DNA of 64,000 nucleotides from Olsenella uli DSM 7084 (GTDB lineage Bacteria; Actinomycetota; Coriobacteriia; Coriobacteriales; Atopobiaceae): NCBI RefSeq assembly GCF_000143845.1, contig NC_014363.1, positions 543,186 to 607,185 of the forward strand, read 5' to 3'. Shown piece by piece: positions 30,315 to 40,552 of this stretch (position 1 is its first letter; each line of letters starts with the position of its first letter). The notes under the pieces were generated by a model. It saw only the letters and a program-made list of their open reading frames with translations, ran no database searches and was not told where the DNA came from. The position numbers and the translations under genes were made by a program.

Positions 30315-30524
30315 GTGGTTGCTCCTCAACTATACGTCGGCATCCCTGCCAGTATCGCATGATTGGTGGATTTTGGGGAGGCTGGAGGTTTCAAGGTCGG
30401 TCGCGCCGCCGTGTGAGGCAGCGCATGGTCAGTCACACGTATCCATACGACATGCACTTCCGGCACCGCAGCCGCGCGGCCGTCCATGCGATTGGGGGAC
30501 CGATCGTGCGTGCGGCGAGGGGTC

Positions 30525-31928
30525 CTAGCGGTTCGTGCCCGTGGGGACGGCCATGTGCACGACGACCGTGCCCCCGACTCTCACGTCTGTGTTCACGGGC
30601 GGATCGACCTGGGCGACGGTCCCGTTGGCGAGGATGTCCGTGGCAACGTCCTCCCCGCGCTCGACGGTAAGGCCCATTCCCTCGAGGAGCACGAGTGCGT
30701 CATCGTAGTCCATGCCCGTGACGTCCGGCACGGAGATGCTTGTCAGGCCACCTTCGTCCTCGTCGTCCGAAGAGGACGGGCCCATGGACACGACCAGGTC
30801 GATCTTGGTCCCCATGGTCCTCAGGCTCCCTGCGACGGGGCCCTGGCTGATGATGTGGCCCTCCTCGACGGTGTTGGAGTGCGTGTACGTGATGTCATCC
30901 TTCACGAAGAAGGCGCTTGCACCGATCTGGTCGACGGCCTCCCGTTCGGTGAGGCCGACGAGTGCCGGCACCTCGCGCGTCTCGATGCCGACGTGCCCCA
31001 CCTTGAGGACGATGATGGCTCCTGCGGGAACTTGCTCGGAGGCGACGGGGTTGGTGGCGATGACCTTGCCACCGTCGTTGACGACCTGGGTCTCCTGCTC
31101 CTCGATCTTCACGGAGTAGCCCTCCGACTTGAGCAGCGAGCTGGCGTCCTGCTCCGAGTAGCCCACTACGTTGGGGAGCGTCTTCCCCGCGAGTAGCCCA
31201 AAGCCCCTCGTGAGGATGAGGGCGGAGACGAGCGCGGCCGCCATGACGGCCGTGAGGGCACCACGCATCCAAAAGGGCATGTGCCGGATGGCCTCGACGG
31301 GAGGCGTCGCTTCGGGTTGGGGGTCACGGTAGGTTGCGGGCACATAGAGGTCACTGCGAGGCTCGGGCACGTCCGGGGCCTCAGCCACGCTTGGCACGCT
31401 CGCGCCACGCCCGCCTGGCACGGCCCGTACGTCTCGCACGCCTGCGTCTGACGCATCAGACGCGTCTGGGGCGGGGGGCGCTTCCATAGCGGGGGAACTC
31501 TCTGTGGCGAGGGAATCTCGAAGCGAGGAGGGACCGACGGATGCGTCGGGGACCGGAGGCTCGATGGGAATCTTGGGAACGCCCGGAACGGCTGGAGCGT
31601 CGATGACGGGAGGGACCTGGTCGGCGGGGACGTCAAGCCCGTCGAAGATGAGTCCTTGTCGCTCGGCGGGATCTGACGCGGGGCCATCGGCGGGTCTGGG
31701 GTTCGCTGTGCGTGGCGTGGGACCTGCGGTATCTCCGTCGGCGGGAACGGGCTTGGCGGTGAAGGAGAGCTTGCCAGCGAGGGGGGGCTCGTCGGTGGGG
31801 ACGGACTTGCCAGTGGGTTCGGCCTTGGGGGTCAGGTGCTTAGGTGCCTGGCGGGATGTGCCGCCCTGCTTCGATGAGCCGGACGGGGACTGGTCGCTCT
31901 GCTCGCCTGTGCCGAACTCGTTGCTCAC
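30525..31928 (-). CDS. PASTA-domain membrane protein without kinase domain
   Basis: A 467-residue cell-envelope protein. Residues 1-215 are a disordered Pro/Ala/Asp-rich cytoplasmic tail. A membrane helix lies at about 220-240 (MRGALTAVMAAALVSALILT). Three PASTA-like repeats follow, beginning LPNVVGYSEQDASSLLKSEG, VPALVGLTEREAVDQIGASA and VPDVTGMDYDDALVLLEGMG. PASTA domains bind muropeptides or peptidoglycan and usually sit on Ser/Thr kinases or PBPs, but no catalytic domain is present here. The GTG start follows GAGGGGAGACTGC, and a good promoter lies 55 bp upstream. A role in sensing or anchoring to the wall is likely by domain. Confidence 0.88.
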   Translation of the reverse strand: MSNEFGTGEQSDQSPSGSSKQGGTSRQAPKHLTPKAEPTGKSVPTDEPPLAGKLSFTAKPVPADGDTAGPTPRTANPRPADGPASDPAERQGLIFDGLDVPADQVPPVIDAPAVPGVPKIPIEPPVPDASVGPSSLRDSLATESSPAMEAPPAPDASDASDAGVRDVRAVPGGRGASVPSVAEAPDVPEPRSDLYVPATYRDPQPEATPPVEAIRHMPFWMRGALTAVMAAALVSALILTRGFGLLAGKTLPNVVGYSEQDASSLLKSEGYSVKIEEQETQVVNDGGKVIATNPVASEQVPAGAIIVLKVGHVGIETREVPALVGLTEREAVDQIGASAFFVKDDITYTHSNTVEEGHIISQGPVAGSLRTMGTKIDLVVSMGPSSSDDEDEGGLTSISVPDVTGMDYDDALVLLEGMGLTVERGEDVATDILANGTVAQVDPPVNTDVRVGGTVVVHMAVPTGTNR

Positions 31929-31982
31929 GCAGTCTCCCCTCGAGGCCCATTAGGACAGGCGCAAGGTGCAACGCCAAAACAA

Positions 31983-32011
31983 ATACTATAGAACATCGCA
32001 TGTCGGTGCAA
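31983..32011 (-). promoter_or_regulatory. Sigma-70-type promoter for the PASTA gene
   Basis: On the minus strand TTGCAC (32011-32006) and TAGTAT (31988-31983) are separated by exactly 17 bp. The -10 hexamer lies 55 bp ahead of the GTG start. Confidence 0.6.
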
Positions 32012-32108
32012 AACGGGTCGCTTGCCACGCGTCTTTCGCGTGCGGGTGGGTTGGCTGCGGTGGTGGGAGGAACTTCCGCACGGTTACTCTGTACAGTTAA
32101 ATAACTGA

Positions 32109-32173
32109 TTCACAAAAGTTTCCCTGCCATCCAGTTTTTGAGCTTTGCTGGACGGTAGGCGAGCTTTTGTGAA
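32109..32173. repeat. Tandem hairpin element 1 (65 nt)
   Basis: Two 26-nt arms beginning TTCACAAAAG and ending CTTTTGTGAA pair along their whole length with two mismatches if G:U pairs are allowed. They enclose a 13-nt loop. This is the first of three similar elements between the glycerol kinase and PASTA genes. The 524-bp space holds no convincing gene. Besides the hairpins and the PASTA promoter it has an inverted repeat GCGATGCG/CGCATCGC (about 32403-32452) that may terminate the glycerol kinase message. Confidence 0.75.
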
Positions 32174-32198
32174 AAGTTCTTGTCCTAACCAAGGAGCG

Positions 32199-32267
32199 GG
32201 CTCACACTAGTTCACCACGCATCCCATGCACTGCTCAGAATGGATGGCTGGAGAGTTAGTGTGAGCC
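32199..32267. repeat. Tandem hairpin element 2 (69 nt)
   Basis: The outer 11 bp (GGCTCACACTA and its exact complement) pair perfectly. An interrupted inner stem around CATCC/GGATG and a loop of about 12 nt follow. It starts 25 nt after element 1 and shares its architecture of an outer TCACA stem and an inner ATCC stem. Confidence 0.75.
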
Positions 32268-32280
32268 ATAACGTTCAGCA

Positions 32281-32349
32281 CACTCACACAGCCTGCCCTC
32301 CCATCCATGAGACCCCGTAAGATGGACGTCAGGAGAGAAATTGTGAGCG
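32281..32349. repeat. Tandem hairpin element 3 (69 nt)
   Basis: Outer CTCACA/TGTGAG and inner TCCAT/ATGGA stems pair around a loop of about 13 nt, with more mismatches than elements 1 and 2. It begins 13 nt after element 2. The right arms of elements 2 and 3 share GGAGAG at the same place. Confidence 0.65.
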
Positions 32350-32452
32350 TCGTTCTCATAGGCGCGCCCTCATGGCGCCGCCCTCGTGTGCCACGCCCGT
32401 GAGCGATGCGGCGGTTGCCCGCCATCTCCCTTTTGCCGCCCCCTCGCATCGC

Positions 32453-33943
<1,491 letters not shown>

Positions 33944-33946
33944 GCC

Positions 33947-34912
33947 CTAGACCCCCTCTGGGTTGGTGTGGGCGTCCAGCCAGTTGCGGATGTCGCCGTA
34001 TACGATCCCACGGTCGTCCTCGTTCAGGATCTCGTGGCGCATGCCGGCGTAGATGGTGCAGACGACGTCCGTCGATCCCGCCTGGCGTGCGAGGCCAGCC
34101 GCCGCCTGGACCCCCTTGCCGCATGCGCCCACCACGTCCTCGGATCCGGAGACGTAGAGCAGCGGCAGGGCGTGGGGTACGCGCTGTGCGCACTCGAGCG
34201 AGCAGGCCTCGGCCGTGAGGTCGGCGAGGGTTGCGTAGCCACCGGCCCCGAACGCGAAGCCGCAGGCGTCATCTGCCAGGTAGCGCTGGACGTTCTCCCT
34301 GTTGTGCGAGAGCCAGTCGTAGTCCGTCCGCGCCCCCTCGATGGCCCTGCCATAGGCCCCCTCCGCCAGTGAGTGCAAGAGGCTGCTGCGGTGGTCGGCA
34401 CCGCAGACCCGTGCGACGAGGCGCGCCAGTGCCCCACCAACGCGCGAGGTGGCGGCGGGGACGGTGCCCGTGCCACAGATGATGCCGCCCCCGACTCGGT
34501 CTCCGTAGAGCGAGAGGTAGACGCGGACGACGAAGCTACCCATCGAGTGCCCGAAGACGAACAGCGGCGTTGCCGGCGCACAGAGCCCCACCACGAGCTG
34601 GCGTAGCCGCTCGACATCTCCCACCAGGATGTCCTTGCCGCCATGGGTGGGAAGGCAGCCGTGTCGCTCGGGGGCGCAGCTCCTGCCGTGCCCCAGCTGG
34701 TCGTGACCGCACACCAGATAGCCCGCACCCACGAGGGAGCGGGCGAACTCGTCGTAGCGCTCGATGTGCTCCGCCATGCCGTGGACCAGCTGTACCATGC
34801 CGCGTGGGCGCAGTGGGCGTCTCGCACGGAAGGGGTTCTCGTCCCACCAGACGAAGCCGCGGATCCTCGTGCGGCCATCCTCCGAGTCGAACTCTATCGG
34901 CCAGCGTCCCAT
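33947..34912 (-). CDS. Alpha/beta hydrolase, monoacylglycerol-lipase-like
   Basis: This 321-residue serine hydrolase of the Hydrolase_4/lysophospholipase group would release glycerol or a fatty acid from monoglycerides. Oxyanion and nucleophile motifs are VQLVHGMAEHIERYDEFA (40-57), GHDQLGHGRS and VFGHSMGSFVVR, with Ser123 as nucleophile. The acid is probably the Asp in GSEDVVG and the base the His in GMRHEILNED. No signal peptide is seen, so the enzyme is cytoplasmic. The ATG at 34912 is chosen because GAGGTG lies 9 bases ahead and the domain begins directly after it. The glycerol kinase gene follows immediately. Confidence 0.9.
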   Translation of the reverse strand: MGRWPIEFDSEDGRTRIRGFVWWDENPFRARRPLRPRGMVQLVHGMAEHIERYDEFARSLVGAGYLVCGHDQLGHGRSCAPERHGCLPTHGGKDILVGDVERLRQLVVGLCAPATPLFVFGHSMGSFVVRVYLSLYGDRVGGGIICGTGTVPAATSRVGGALARLVARVCGADHRSSLLHSLAEGAYGRAIEGARTDYDWLSHNRENVQRYLADDACGFAFGAGGYATLADLTAEACSLECAQRVPHALPLLYVSGSEDVVGACGKGVQAAAGLARQAGSTDVVCTIYAGMRHEILNEDDRGIVYGDIRNWLDAHTNPEGV

Positions 34913-35484
34913 TGTCCGTGACACCTCGCGCATCCTCTCGTCCGCATTGCGCGTCCCTGCTCGTGCGCCCAGGTTGCGGGCCTTCTTCGGCATGCTGTGG
35001 CAGGCACGTCGCGCCCGTGCGCCCCGATGCCTTGGAGTGTACGGGCGCCTGGGCGTCTGCGCAGCCACTCATCGCCGAGCTGTGTCGTTCCGTCCGTATT
35101 AGGTTGGGGGTCACCGTCAGCGTCGTGAAGGATCCTGCCGCGCGGCTCGCCTGAGAGTTCCCGGTTGCCGTTGACATCCAGCACGCGGACGGCGAGCCCG
35201 TCCTCGTCGCAGGTGTCGTACGCACACGCCGTGCCGAAGCGCACCTCGGCCCGCCCGATGCGGCCCCCCTCGCCCTCCCCCTGGCTGTGAATCCGTCGTT
35301 GTCCGCATGCACGAAACGGACGGGAAATACGTTCCTATCTTAGGGTCGCGAGACGGTGCCGTCTTGCCCCGCGGACAGCATACTTGCGGATGGGGAAGGG
35401 GCGTGGGAGCACATCTGTGGGCGTGCGTCCGCACGTCAATCGCTCGCGTCGCTCACGCAGGAGGTTCTTGGAGAGGAGCCACAC
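34913..35484. other. Intergenic region without a convincing gene
   Basis: These 572 bp separate the minus-strand lipase from the plus-strand flavodoxin. A minus-strand reading around 35060-35290 gives a fairly protein-like peptide (AEVRFGTACAYDTCDEDG), but it lacks a credible start and site, so it may be a decayed gene. The lipase and flavodoxin promoters must lie here, but no confident hexamer pair was found. Confidence 0.5.
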
Positions 35485-36462
35485 ATGTCCTTCAAGGTAA
35501 TGGCGGTTTGCGCCGGACGTAAGGGCGGCAACGGCGAGATGCTCGCGAAGGAGGCGCTGAGCGCCGTCCGGGAGTCTGGCGGCGGGGTCGAGCTGATCAA
35601 CCTGTTCGACTACAGGATGCTCCCCTGCACCGGCTGCGAGGGCTGCACCATGCAGATGGGCAAGATGGCCGCCGGCTTGCAGAGGGAGTACCACGGCTGC
35701 GTCCTGAAGGGCAAGGACGACGTCGACGCCATCATCACCGAGATGCAGACCTGTCAGGGGATCATCTTCGCGGTGCCCACCTACGACCTCACGCCCAGCT
35801 CGCTCTACCTCCGTCTGGCCCAGCGCTTCCTGGCCTACGAGCTGTCCTTCCTGCTGGCCGTGGGCGCGGTCAAGGAGAACCCGCACACCGTGGCCGGCCT
35901 CATCGCCGTGGGCGGCTCCAAGCATGACTGGCAGACCCTTGCCCTCGAGGGCATGCAGGCCACCATGTTCACGCAGTCCGTGCAGGTCGTGGACCGCTTC
36001 ATGGCCACGCGTGACGGCCGCCCCGGCAACGTCGCGCTCTACGACGACCAGCTTCCCCGCGCCCGCAAGATGGGCGAGAACATCGCGAGGGCCATCAACA
36101 CCCCCGTCGAGGAGCGCGGCTGGCTTGGCGACCCCAATGACGGCGTCTGCCCCAACTGCCACTCCAGCCTGGTGTACCCTGGCGACGAGCACTGGGATGG
36201 CGTGCAGTTCCCATGGGAGTGCGCCGTGTGTGGCTGCGGCGGCACCCTGGGGGAGAACCCCGAGACGGGCAGGCCCATGCTCGTCATCGACCCGCGTAAC
36301 GGCAGGATACGCGACCGAAACGACGACAGGGCACGCGCCGAGCACCTCAACGAGATCAACAAGACCCGCGACGACTTCTTCGCGCACATGGACGTGGTCA
36401 AGCCCATCATGGAGAAGTATAGGAGCATGGAGTTTCCGACCCTCGTCATCGACCGCGGGTAG
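35485..36462 (+). CDS. Flavodoxin-family NAD(P)H-dependent reductase with zinc ribbon
   Basis: This 325-residue protein has an FMN_red/flavodoxin-like fold. It begins MSFKVMAVCAGRKGGNGEML, with the phosphate-binding loop, and has the Cys-rich CTGCEGC (C48, C51, C54) seen in iron-sulfur flavoproteins, although that motif may be incomplete here. FAVPTYDLTPSSLYLRLAQR is the flavin-side loop. A C-terminal rubredoxin- or zinc-ribbon-like module has CPNC at 222-225 and CAVCGCGG from 246. It is followed by a strong terminator and stands just before the regulators of the thiolase operon. Its redox partner and substrate are unknown. Confidence 0.85.
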   Translation: MSFKVMAVCAGRKGGNGEMLAKEALSAVRESGGGVELINLFDYRMLPCTGCEGCTMQMGKMAAGLQREYHGCVLKGKDDVDAIITEMQTCQGIIFAVPTYDLTPSSLYLRLAQRFLAYELSFLLAVGAVKENPHTVAGLIAVGGSKHDWQTLALEGMQATMFTQSVQVVDRFMATRDGRPGNVALYDDQLPRARKMGENIARAINTPVEERGWLGDPNDGVCPNCHSSLVYPGDEHWDGVQFPWECAVCGCGGTLGENPETGRPMLVIDPRNGRIRDRNDDRARAEHLNEINKTRDDFFAHMDVVKPIMEKYRSMEFPTLVIDRG

Positions 36463-36492
36463 CGGGGGCTGCGACAGGCGGCGTTGCCTTCC

Positions 36493-36519
36493 GGGCGCCC
36501 GGCCACAGGCCGGGCGCCC
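36493..36519. terminator. Bidirectional intrinsic terminator
   Basis: A perfect 12-bp stem, GGGCGCCCGGCC with its complement around an ACA loop, is flanked by TTCTGTG on one side and, on the other strand, AAGGCAACG. It lies between the convergent flavodoxin and PucR-type genes and probably serves both. Confidence 0.85.
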
Positions 36520-36537
36520 TTCTGTGTCCCTGGCCAG

Positions 36538-38163
36538 CTATGCGTCCGACTTGTGCAGGTCGCTGCGGTCGAGGTGCACGCGCGGCTTGAAGAGGTCGAG
36601 GTAGAGAAGGACGCGGAAGGAGACCTGCAGCATGAAGCAGTCCTCGCCCGAGCTGAGGTCGCAGCCAAGGATCTCGCGAATGCGGCCCATGCGGTAGAGC
36701 AGGGTGTTCTTGTGCAGGCTAAGCATCTTGGCCGAACGTCGGGTGTTTCCCGAGTTCTGCAGGTAGATGAAGAGCGTGTCCATGAGCTCGGAGCCATGGG
36801 CCTGGTCGTAGTCCATGACGCGCCTGAGAGCGGGATGGCAGAAGTTCAGCAGGTTGGCCCTGTGATTGGTGATGTCCAGCATCTGGGCGTAGGCGTAGTC
36901 GCGGTAGTGATGGACCGAGCGGTCGTCGAGGAAGACCGAGACCAGCTCGCCAAACTTGATGGCCGCAAGCGCCTGGTGATAGAAGTTCCTGATGTCGGTG
37001 AGGTCCGTGAACATGTTGCTGACGCCCACGACCAGGTTGTTGAGGGCGGCGACCTCGCGCAGGCTCCCCTCGGTGTACTTGCCAAGGGGCCTTTCGGCGT
37101 CCCTGGAGAAGAGGATGACGAGGCGTCCCTCGTACGAGGCATAGATGCTGGCGGTCATGGTTCCCGAGAGCTGCGAGGCTATGTGGTCGAGATCGTGAGG
37201 GGTGAGGTCCTCGCTCTTGGACTCGCATACCGCGACGTAGAGGTTGGGCAGGGGCTCCCAGCCCAGCACCTTGAGGCGCCTCTCTATCACCGCGCAGCTT
37301 GGCTGGTCATCGTTCAGGAGGTTGACGAGGAAGTAGGACTCCATCTGGCCCTGGCTCGTCTCGTAGAGCGAGGCCTTCTGCATCTCCTGGCCCACGAAGA
37401 GCGTGAGGCGGGCGAAGCACTCCGTGTCCGTCTCGCGAAACTCGTGGTTGCGGGCAAGCATCATGACATGGGCTATGCATATCCCATGGACCGTCACGGC
37501 ACTGATCATCGTGTTGCACTGCAGCAGCTCATGGTAGTGGAGCAGGGGCCTTCGCGCCCGGAGGACCTTCTGGTTGAGGCCGGCGTCCCTGATGTAGCTC
37601 ACACCGGGCTCGAGGATCGTCTCGAAGTCAAGCTCCTGCTGCAGCTGCCGGTCGAGGGCCCTCTGGCCTGCCGTCGCGGCGGGGGAGTCGCTCAGGTGGC
37701 TGGCGATGTAGTGGTAGGCCGAGTCGACCACGAGGATGGGGTTGTCGAGCGCCCGGGACGCCTCCTCGACGAGGTGCTGCAGCCCGTTATTGGAGAAGTG
37801 GGCCGACAGCATGCGCCGGACGATGTTCGTGACCTCGATGTCCTCTATGAAGTAGTTCTGCAGGGCGTTGTAGCACGCGAAGGGATCCGCCTCGTGCGAG
37901 AGCACAATGACATTCGATGCCTTATGCCCCTTCAGGTGCCGGGGAATCCCCTCGCAGCCAAACATCACGAGGTTCACCAGCTGGTCTGAGGACAGGTTGG
38001 AGGGGATGAGGGTCTCGTCGCCGAAGTACAGCACATCGGGGCGCAGCCCCACGCTATGGGGCGTAAGGAACGAGAGGTTGTACACCTCGGCCGTGGCATC
38101 GGCGTAGCGTTCGTCCGCGATGGAGCCTTCTGGCAGACGTACCAGCAGTTCCTTGAGCTCCAT
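36538..38163 (-). CDS. PucR/CdaR-type transcriptional regulator
   Basis: This 541-residue regulator has a C-terminal PucR-type helix-turn-helix (QNSGNTRRSAKMLSLHKNTL followed by LYRMGRIREILG, about 480-515). The N-terminal PurC-/GAF-like sensory region includes SNLSSDQLVNLVMFG and VIVLSHEADPFACYNALQNY. The middle matches the GGDEF-like CdaR domain in a degenerate form (LGWEPLPNLYVAVCESK). The ATG at 38163 begins MELKELLVRLPEGS. The gene is divergent from the TetR gene and faces the thiolase operon across it, so regulation of the operon in response to its substrate is plausible but unproven. Confidence 0.88.
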   Translation of the reverse strand: MELKELLVRLPEGSIADERYADATAEVYNLSFLTPHSVGLRPDVLYFGDETLIPSNLSSDQLVNLVMFGCEGIPRHLKGHKASNVIVLSHEADPFACYNALQNYFIEDIEVTNIVRRMLSAHFSNNGLQHLVEEASRALDNPILVVDSAYHYIASHLSDSPAATAGQRALDRQLQQELDFETILEPGVSYIRDAGLNQKVLRARRPLLHYHELLQCNTMISAVTVHGICIAHVMMLARNHEFRETDTECFARLTLFVGQEMQKASLYETSQGQMESYFLVNLLNDDQPSCAVIERRLKVLGWEPLPNLYVAVCESKSEDLTPHDLDHIASQLSGTMTASIYASYEGRLVILFSRDAERPLGKYTEGSLREVAALNNLVVGVSNMFTDLTDIRNFYHQALAAIKFGELVSVFLDDRSVHHYRDYAYAQMLDITNHRANLLNFCHPALRRVMDYDQAHGSELMDTLFIYLQNSGNTRRSAKMLSLHKNTLLYRMGRIREILGCDLSSGEDCFMLQVSFRVLLYLDLFKPRVHLDRSDLHKSDA

Positions 38164-38338
38164 GCGACCAGCTCCTGTTTCGGGTGCCCTATGGGAGACG
38201 TGCTCTAATGATGCTGTGCAGACACACAAATGGCAAGCGACATTTTAGGGGTTCCTTGTCTCCCGACACGGTGAAACGGGACAAAACGATCGGTAATGTC
38301 CTGCGTATGCAGGGGCTGTCGGACGTTGGAGGTGCGTC

Positions 38339-38971
38339 GTGCGAGGTGCCGTGAAAGGTGGCCAACCTGATGTCGAGTCGCGCATCGAGGATGCCGTCTT
38401 CGACCTCATGGAGATGACGGACATCCCGGACATCAGGGTCAACGACGTGATACGTGTGGCCAGCGTCTCGCGCTCCACGTTCTACCGCCACTATGCCAAC
38501 GTCGACGAGGTCGTCAAGCTCTTCGAGGCGGACATCCTGGACTCAATGAGGTCCATCAACAGGGACGCCCTCAACGTACGCTTCGGTCGATCCGAGCTTG
38601 ACCCCACCACCACGATGGTCTCGCGCATGAAGGTCCTGCACGACAATCGCAAGAAGATCATCGCGTTGAACGGCCCCCATGGGGATCCGCAGTTCGTGCA
38701 CAAGGCAACCGTCGTGATGCATGATCACTTCCGTGCGCGCCTGCGCTCGGTCCCTGGCGACGCCACCTTGCGCGACCTCTATCTCTCCTTCGTGATTGCC
38801 GGCCATAACAACCTGGTGCAGTACTGGCTCGAGGTCAAGCCTGACGTCACGCCCCATCAGGTCGCGGCGATGCTCAACCGCCTGGTCTACTCAGCCTTCT
38901 TCCTCGATGACGAGAGCGCTCTCGCGCATCCCTTGTCCCCGTCGTTTGGGGATGAGGTGGGACATGCGTAG
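38339..38971 (+). CDS. TetR/AcrR-family transcriptional regulator
   Basis: This 210-residue regulator has an N-terminal HTH (IRVNDVIRVASVSRSTFYRHYANVDEV, from about residue 32) and a TetR_C-like helical ligand domain with TTMVSRMKVLHDNRKKIIAL. The start is a GTG at 38339 with GGAGGTG 4 bases ahead. A GTG four codons later is an alternative. It lies 253 bp ahead of the thiolase operon, in the same direction, and divergent from the PucR-type gene. It may control the operon or itself. The effector is unknown, but could be an acyl-CoA or the imported substrate. Confidence 0.9.
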   Translation: MRGAVKGGQPDVESRIEDAVFDLMEMTDIPDIRVNDVIRVASVSRSTFYRHYANVDEVVKLFEADILDSMRSINRDALNVRFGRSELDPTTTMVSRMKVLHDNRKKIIALNGPHGDPQFVHKATVVMHDHFRARLRSVPGDATLRDLYLSFVIAGHNNLVQYWLEVKPDVTPHQVAAMLNRLVYSAFFLDDESALAHPLSPSFGDEVGHA

Positions 38972-39094
38972 CTGTGCTCCGCCTTCGGCCCCGTCGTGCG
39001 TGCCCCTGGGAGTCTCGTCCGCCCGCACAGTCCCCCTGCGAGGTAGGGGGCGGTTCCCCCCTGGCACTCAAGTGGCCTGTTCCAACAGCGAAAA

Positions 39095-39119
39095 GGGACG
39101 TTCTAAGGAAAAAAGTCCC
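39095..39119. promoter_or_regulatory. Candidate operator ahead of the thiolase operon
   Basis: An inverted pair GGGAC/GTCCC with a 15-bp A-rich centre lies about 105 bp before the operon start. A TATGAC-like hexamer follows at about 39124. It could be a regulator site or promoter region. The evidence is only positional. Confidence 0.35.
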
Positions 39120-39224
39120 ATCTTATGACACAGAATCCGTCCGGAAGTCCCGTCCCCTGGGGCTATGCCTTCGTACCATTCGTCTTGCAGGCATGTTGGG
39201 AGCTTCGAGAAGGAGTGATCGATC

Positions 39225-40514
39225 GTGAGGGTGAGGCTTGGGAAGCAGGCGCGCAGCGTCTCCATCGTGGGTGTGGGCTGCACACCGTTCAAGAACTTCG
39301 AGGACCATCCCGAGACCAAGGGCATGAGCGAGGGCGACGCCTTCGGTTACGCCGCGCTCGAGGCCGTCAGGGATGCCGGCCTTCAGCCGCGCGACGTCCA
39401 GTACTTCTACCACGGTGCCGCCAACCCCTTCATGATCGGCGACTCCCTGACCCCCAACATGCAGGTTGCCGACTGGTTCGGCGTCCGTGGCATCGGCTCG
39501 GTCCACCATTCCGAGGCCTGCTGCACCGGCTATGTCGCCCTGCAGGAGGCCGTCCAGGCCGTTGCCTCCGGCAGCTATGACGTCGTCCTCTCCGGTGCCG
39601 TCGACCTGGCCGCATCGCTTCCCGTCGTGGGTGCGCCCGGCTGCTATCGTCGCGACTTCCCGCTCGAGGAGATGCTCCCCTCGATTCCGATGGTCTACGA
39701 CCGCGCCTATGGCCGTCCTTTGGACTCCGCCTTCGGCATCTCGTTCGACAACTGGATCAACAAGTACCGCTGGGAGTTCGACCTCACGGACGACCAGGTC
39801 GACCAGGCCCTCAACGGCATGTCCAAGAGCCTGCGCCGCGACGCCGTCCTAAACCCGCTCGCCTTCTACACCTCCGACTTCGATGATGCCGCCGAGGCCA
39901 ACGGCCTTGAGGGCGCGGACGCGTTCTTGTCCTCCATGTTCAACCCCAAGGTCACCCAGTACCTGCGCGTCACCGGTTTCGAGACCAAGTGTGACGGTGC
40001 TGCGGCGGTCGTCGTCATGCCGACCGAGATGGCCGTCGCCCGCGGTCTCGACCACAAGGTCATCGACGTCTTGGGCACCGGTGCCGCCGCCTTCGAGGGT
40101 GCCACTCCCGACAACGAGTACAACGGCACCAAGGCCGGTGCCCAGCAGGTGTACGAGTATACCGGCGTCAGGCCCGACGAGCTGGACCTCCTGTTCGTAA
40201 ACGACTTCTTCCTGGCCGGTGACATCGTCGCCGCCGAGGAGGTCGGCTACATCCCTCGCGGCGAGGCCTGGCGCTATGCCATTGACGGCCGTTGCGGCTT
40301 CGACGGAGACAAGCCCATCAACACCCACGGGGGCCGCTGCAACTTCGGTCACGCCCACGGCGCCTCGGGCGTCGCCGACATCTGCGAGGCCGTCAGGCAG
40401 ATGCGCGGCGAGGCCGGCCCCACCCAGATGCCAACGGTGCCGAGGACCACGTTCCTGCGCGGCTTTGGCGGCGGCCAGAACATCCGCTGCCAGATCCTGC
40501 GCACCCACGAGTAG
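39225..40514 (+). CDS. Thiolase-superfamily protein (PhlC/SCP2-thiolase-like)
   Basis: A 429-residue thiolase-fold enzyme, first gene of a six-gene operon. The GTG start follows AAGGAGTGATCGATC. The expected nucleophile is Cys99 in HHSEACCTGYVAL (counterpart of CASG), and the base is in INTHGGRCNFGHAHGASG. The C-terminal active-site cysteine of biosynthetic thiolases (CxGGGQ) is missing: the segment reads LRGFGGGQNIR. This layout is closer to PhlC and archaeal thiolases that pair with DUF35 proteins, and to Ltp2-type aldolases, than to FadA. With the DUF35 protein encoded next it should form a complex that makes or breaks a C-C bond next to a carbonyl. The substrate is unknown. Confidence 0.88.
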   Translation: MRVRLGKQARSVSIVGVGCTPFKNFEDHPETKGMSEGDAFGYAALEAVRDAGLQPRDVQYFYHGAANPFMIGDSLTPNMQVADWFGVRGIGSVHHSEACCTGYVALQEAVQAVASGSYDVVLSGAVDLAASLPVVGAPGCYRRDFPLEEMLPSIPMVYDRAYGRPLDSAFGISFDNWINKYRWEFDLTDDQVDQALNGMSKSLRRDAVLNPLAFYTSDFDDAAEANGLEGADAFLSSMFNPKVTQYLRVTGFETKCDGAAAVVVMPTEMAVARGLDHKVIDVLGTGAAAFEGATPDNEYNGTKAGAQQVYEYTGVRPDELDLLFVNDFFLAGDIVAAEEVGYIPRGEAWRYAIDGRCGFDGDKPINTHGGRCNFGHAHGASGVADICEAVRQMRGEAGPTQMPTVPRTTFLRGFGGGQNIRCQILRTHE

Positions 40515-40552
40515 CGCACGTCACCCAGACTTCCACGAGGAGGAACCGAACA

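Noticed and set aside
32109-32349. CRISPR array
   Set aside because: The three units differ in sequence, are imperfect palindromes of 65-69 nt and have no constant repeat with variable spacers.
34894-35290. Possible minus-strand gene with a protein-like peptide (AEVRFGTACAYDTCDEDG)
   Set aside because: No credible start or site, the reading soon becomes Arg/Pro-rich and overlaps the lipase 5' region. At most it is a decayed gene.
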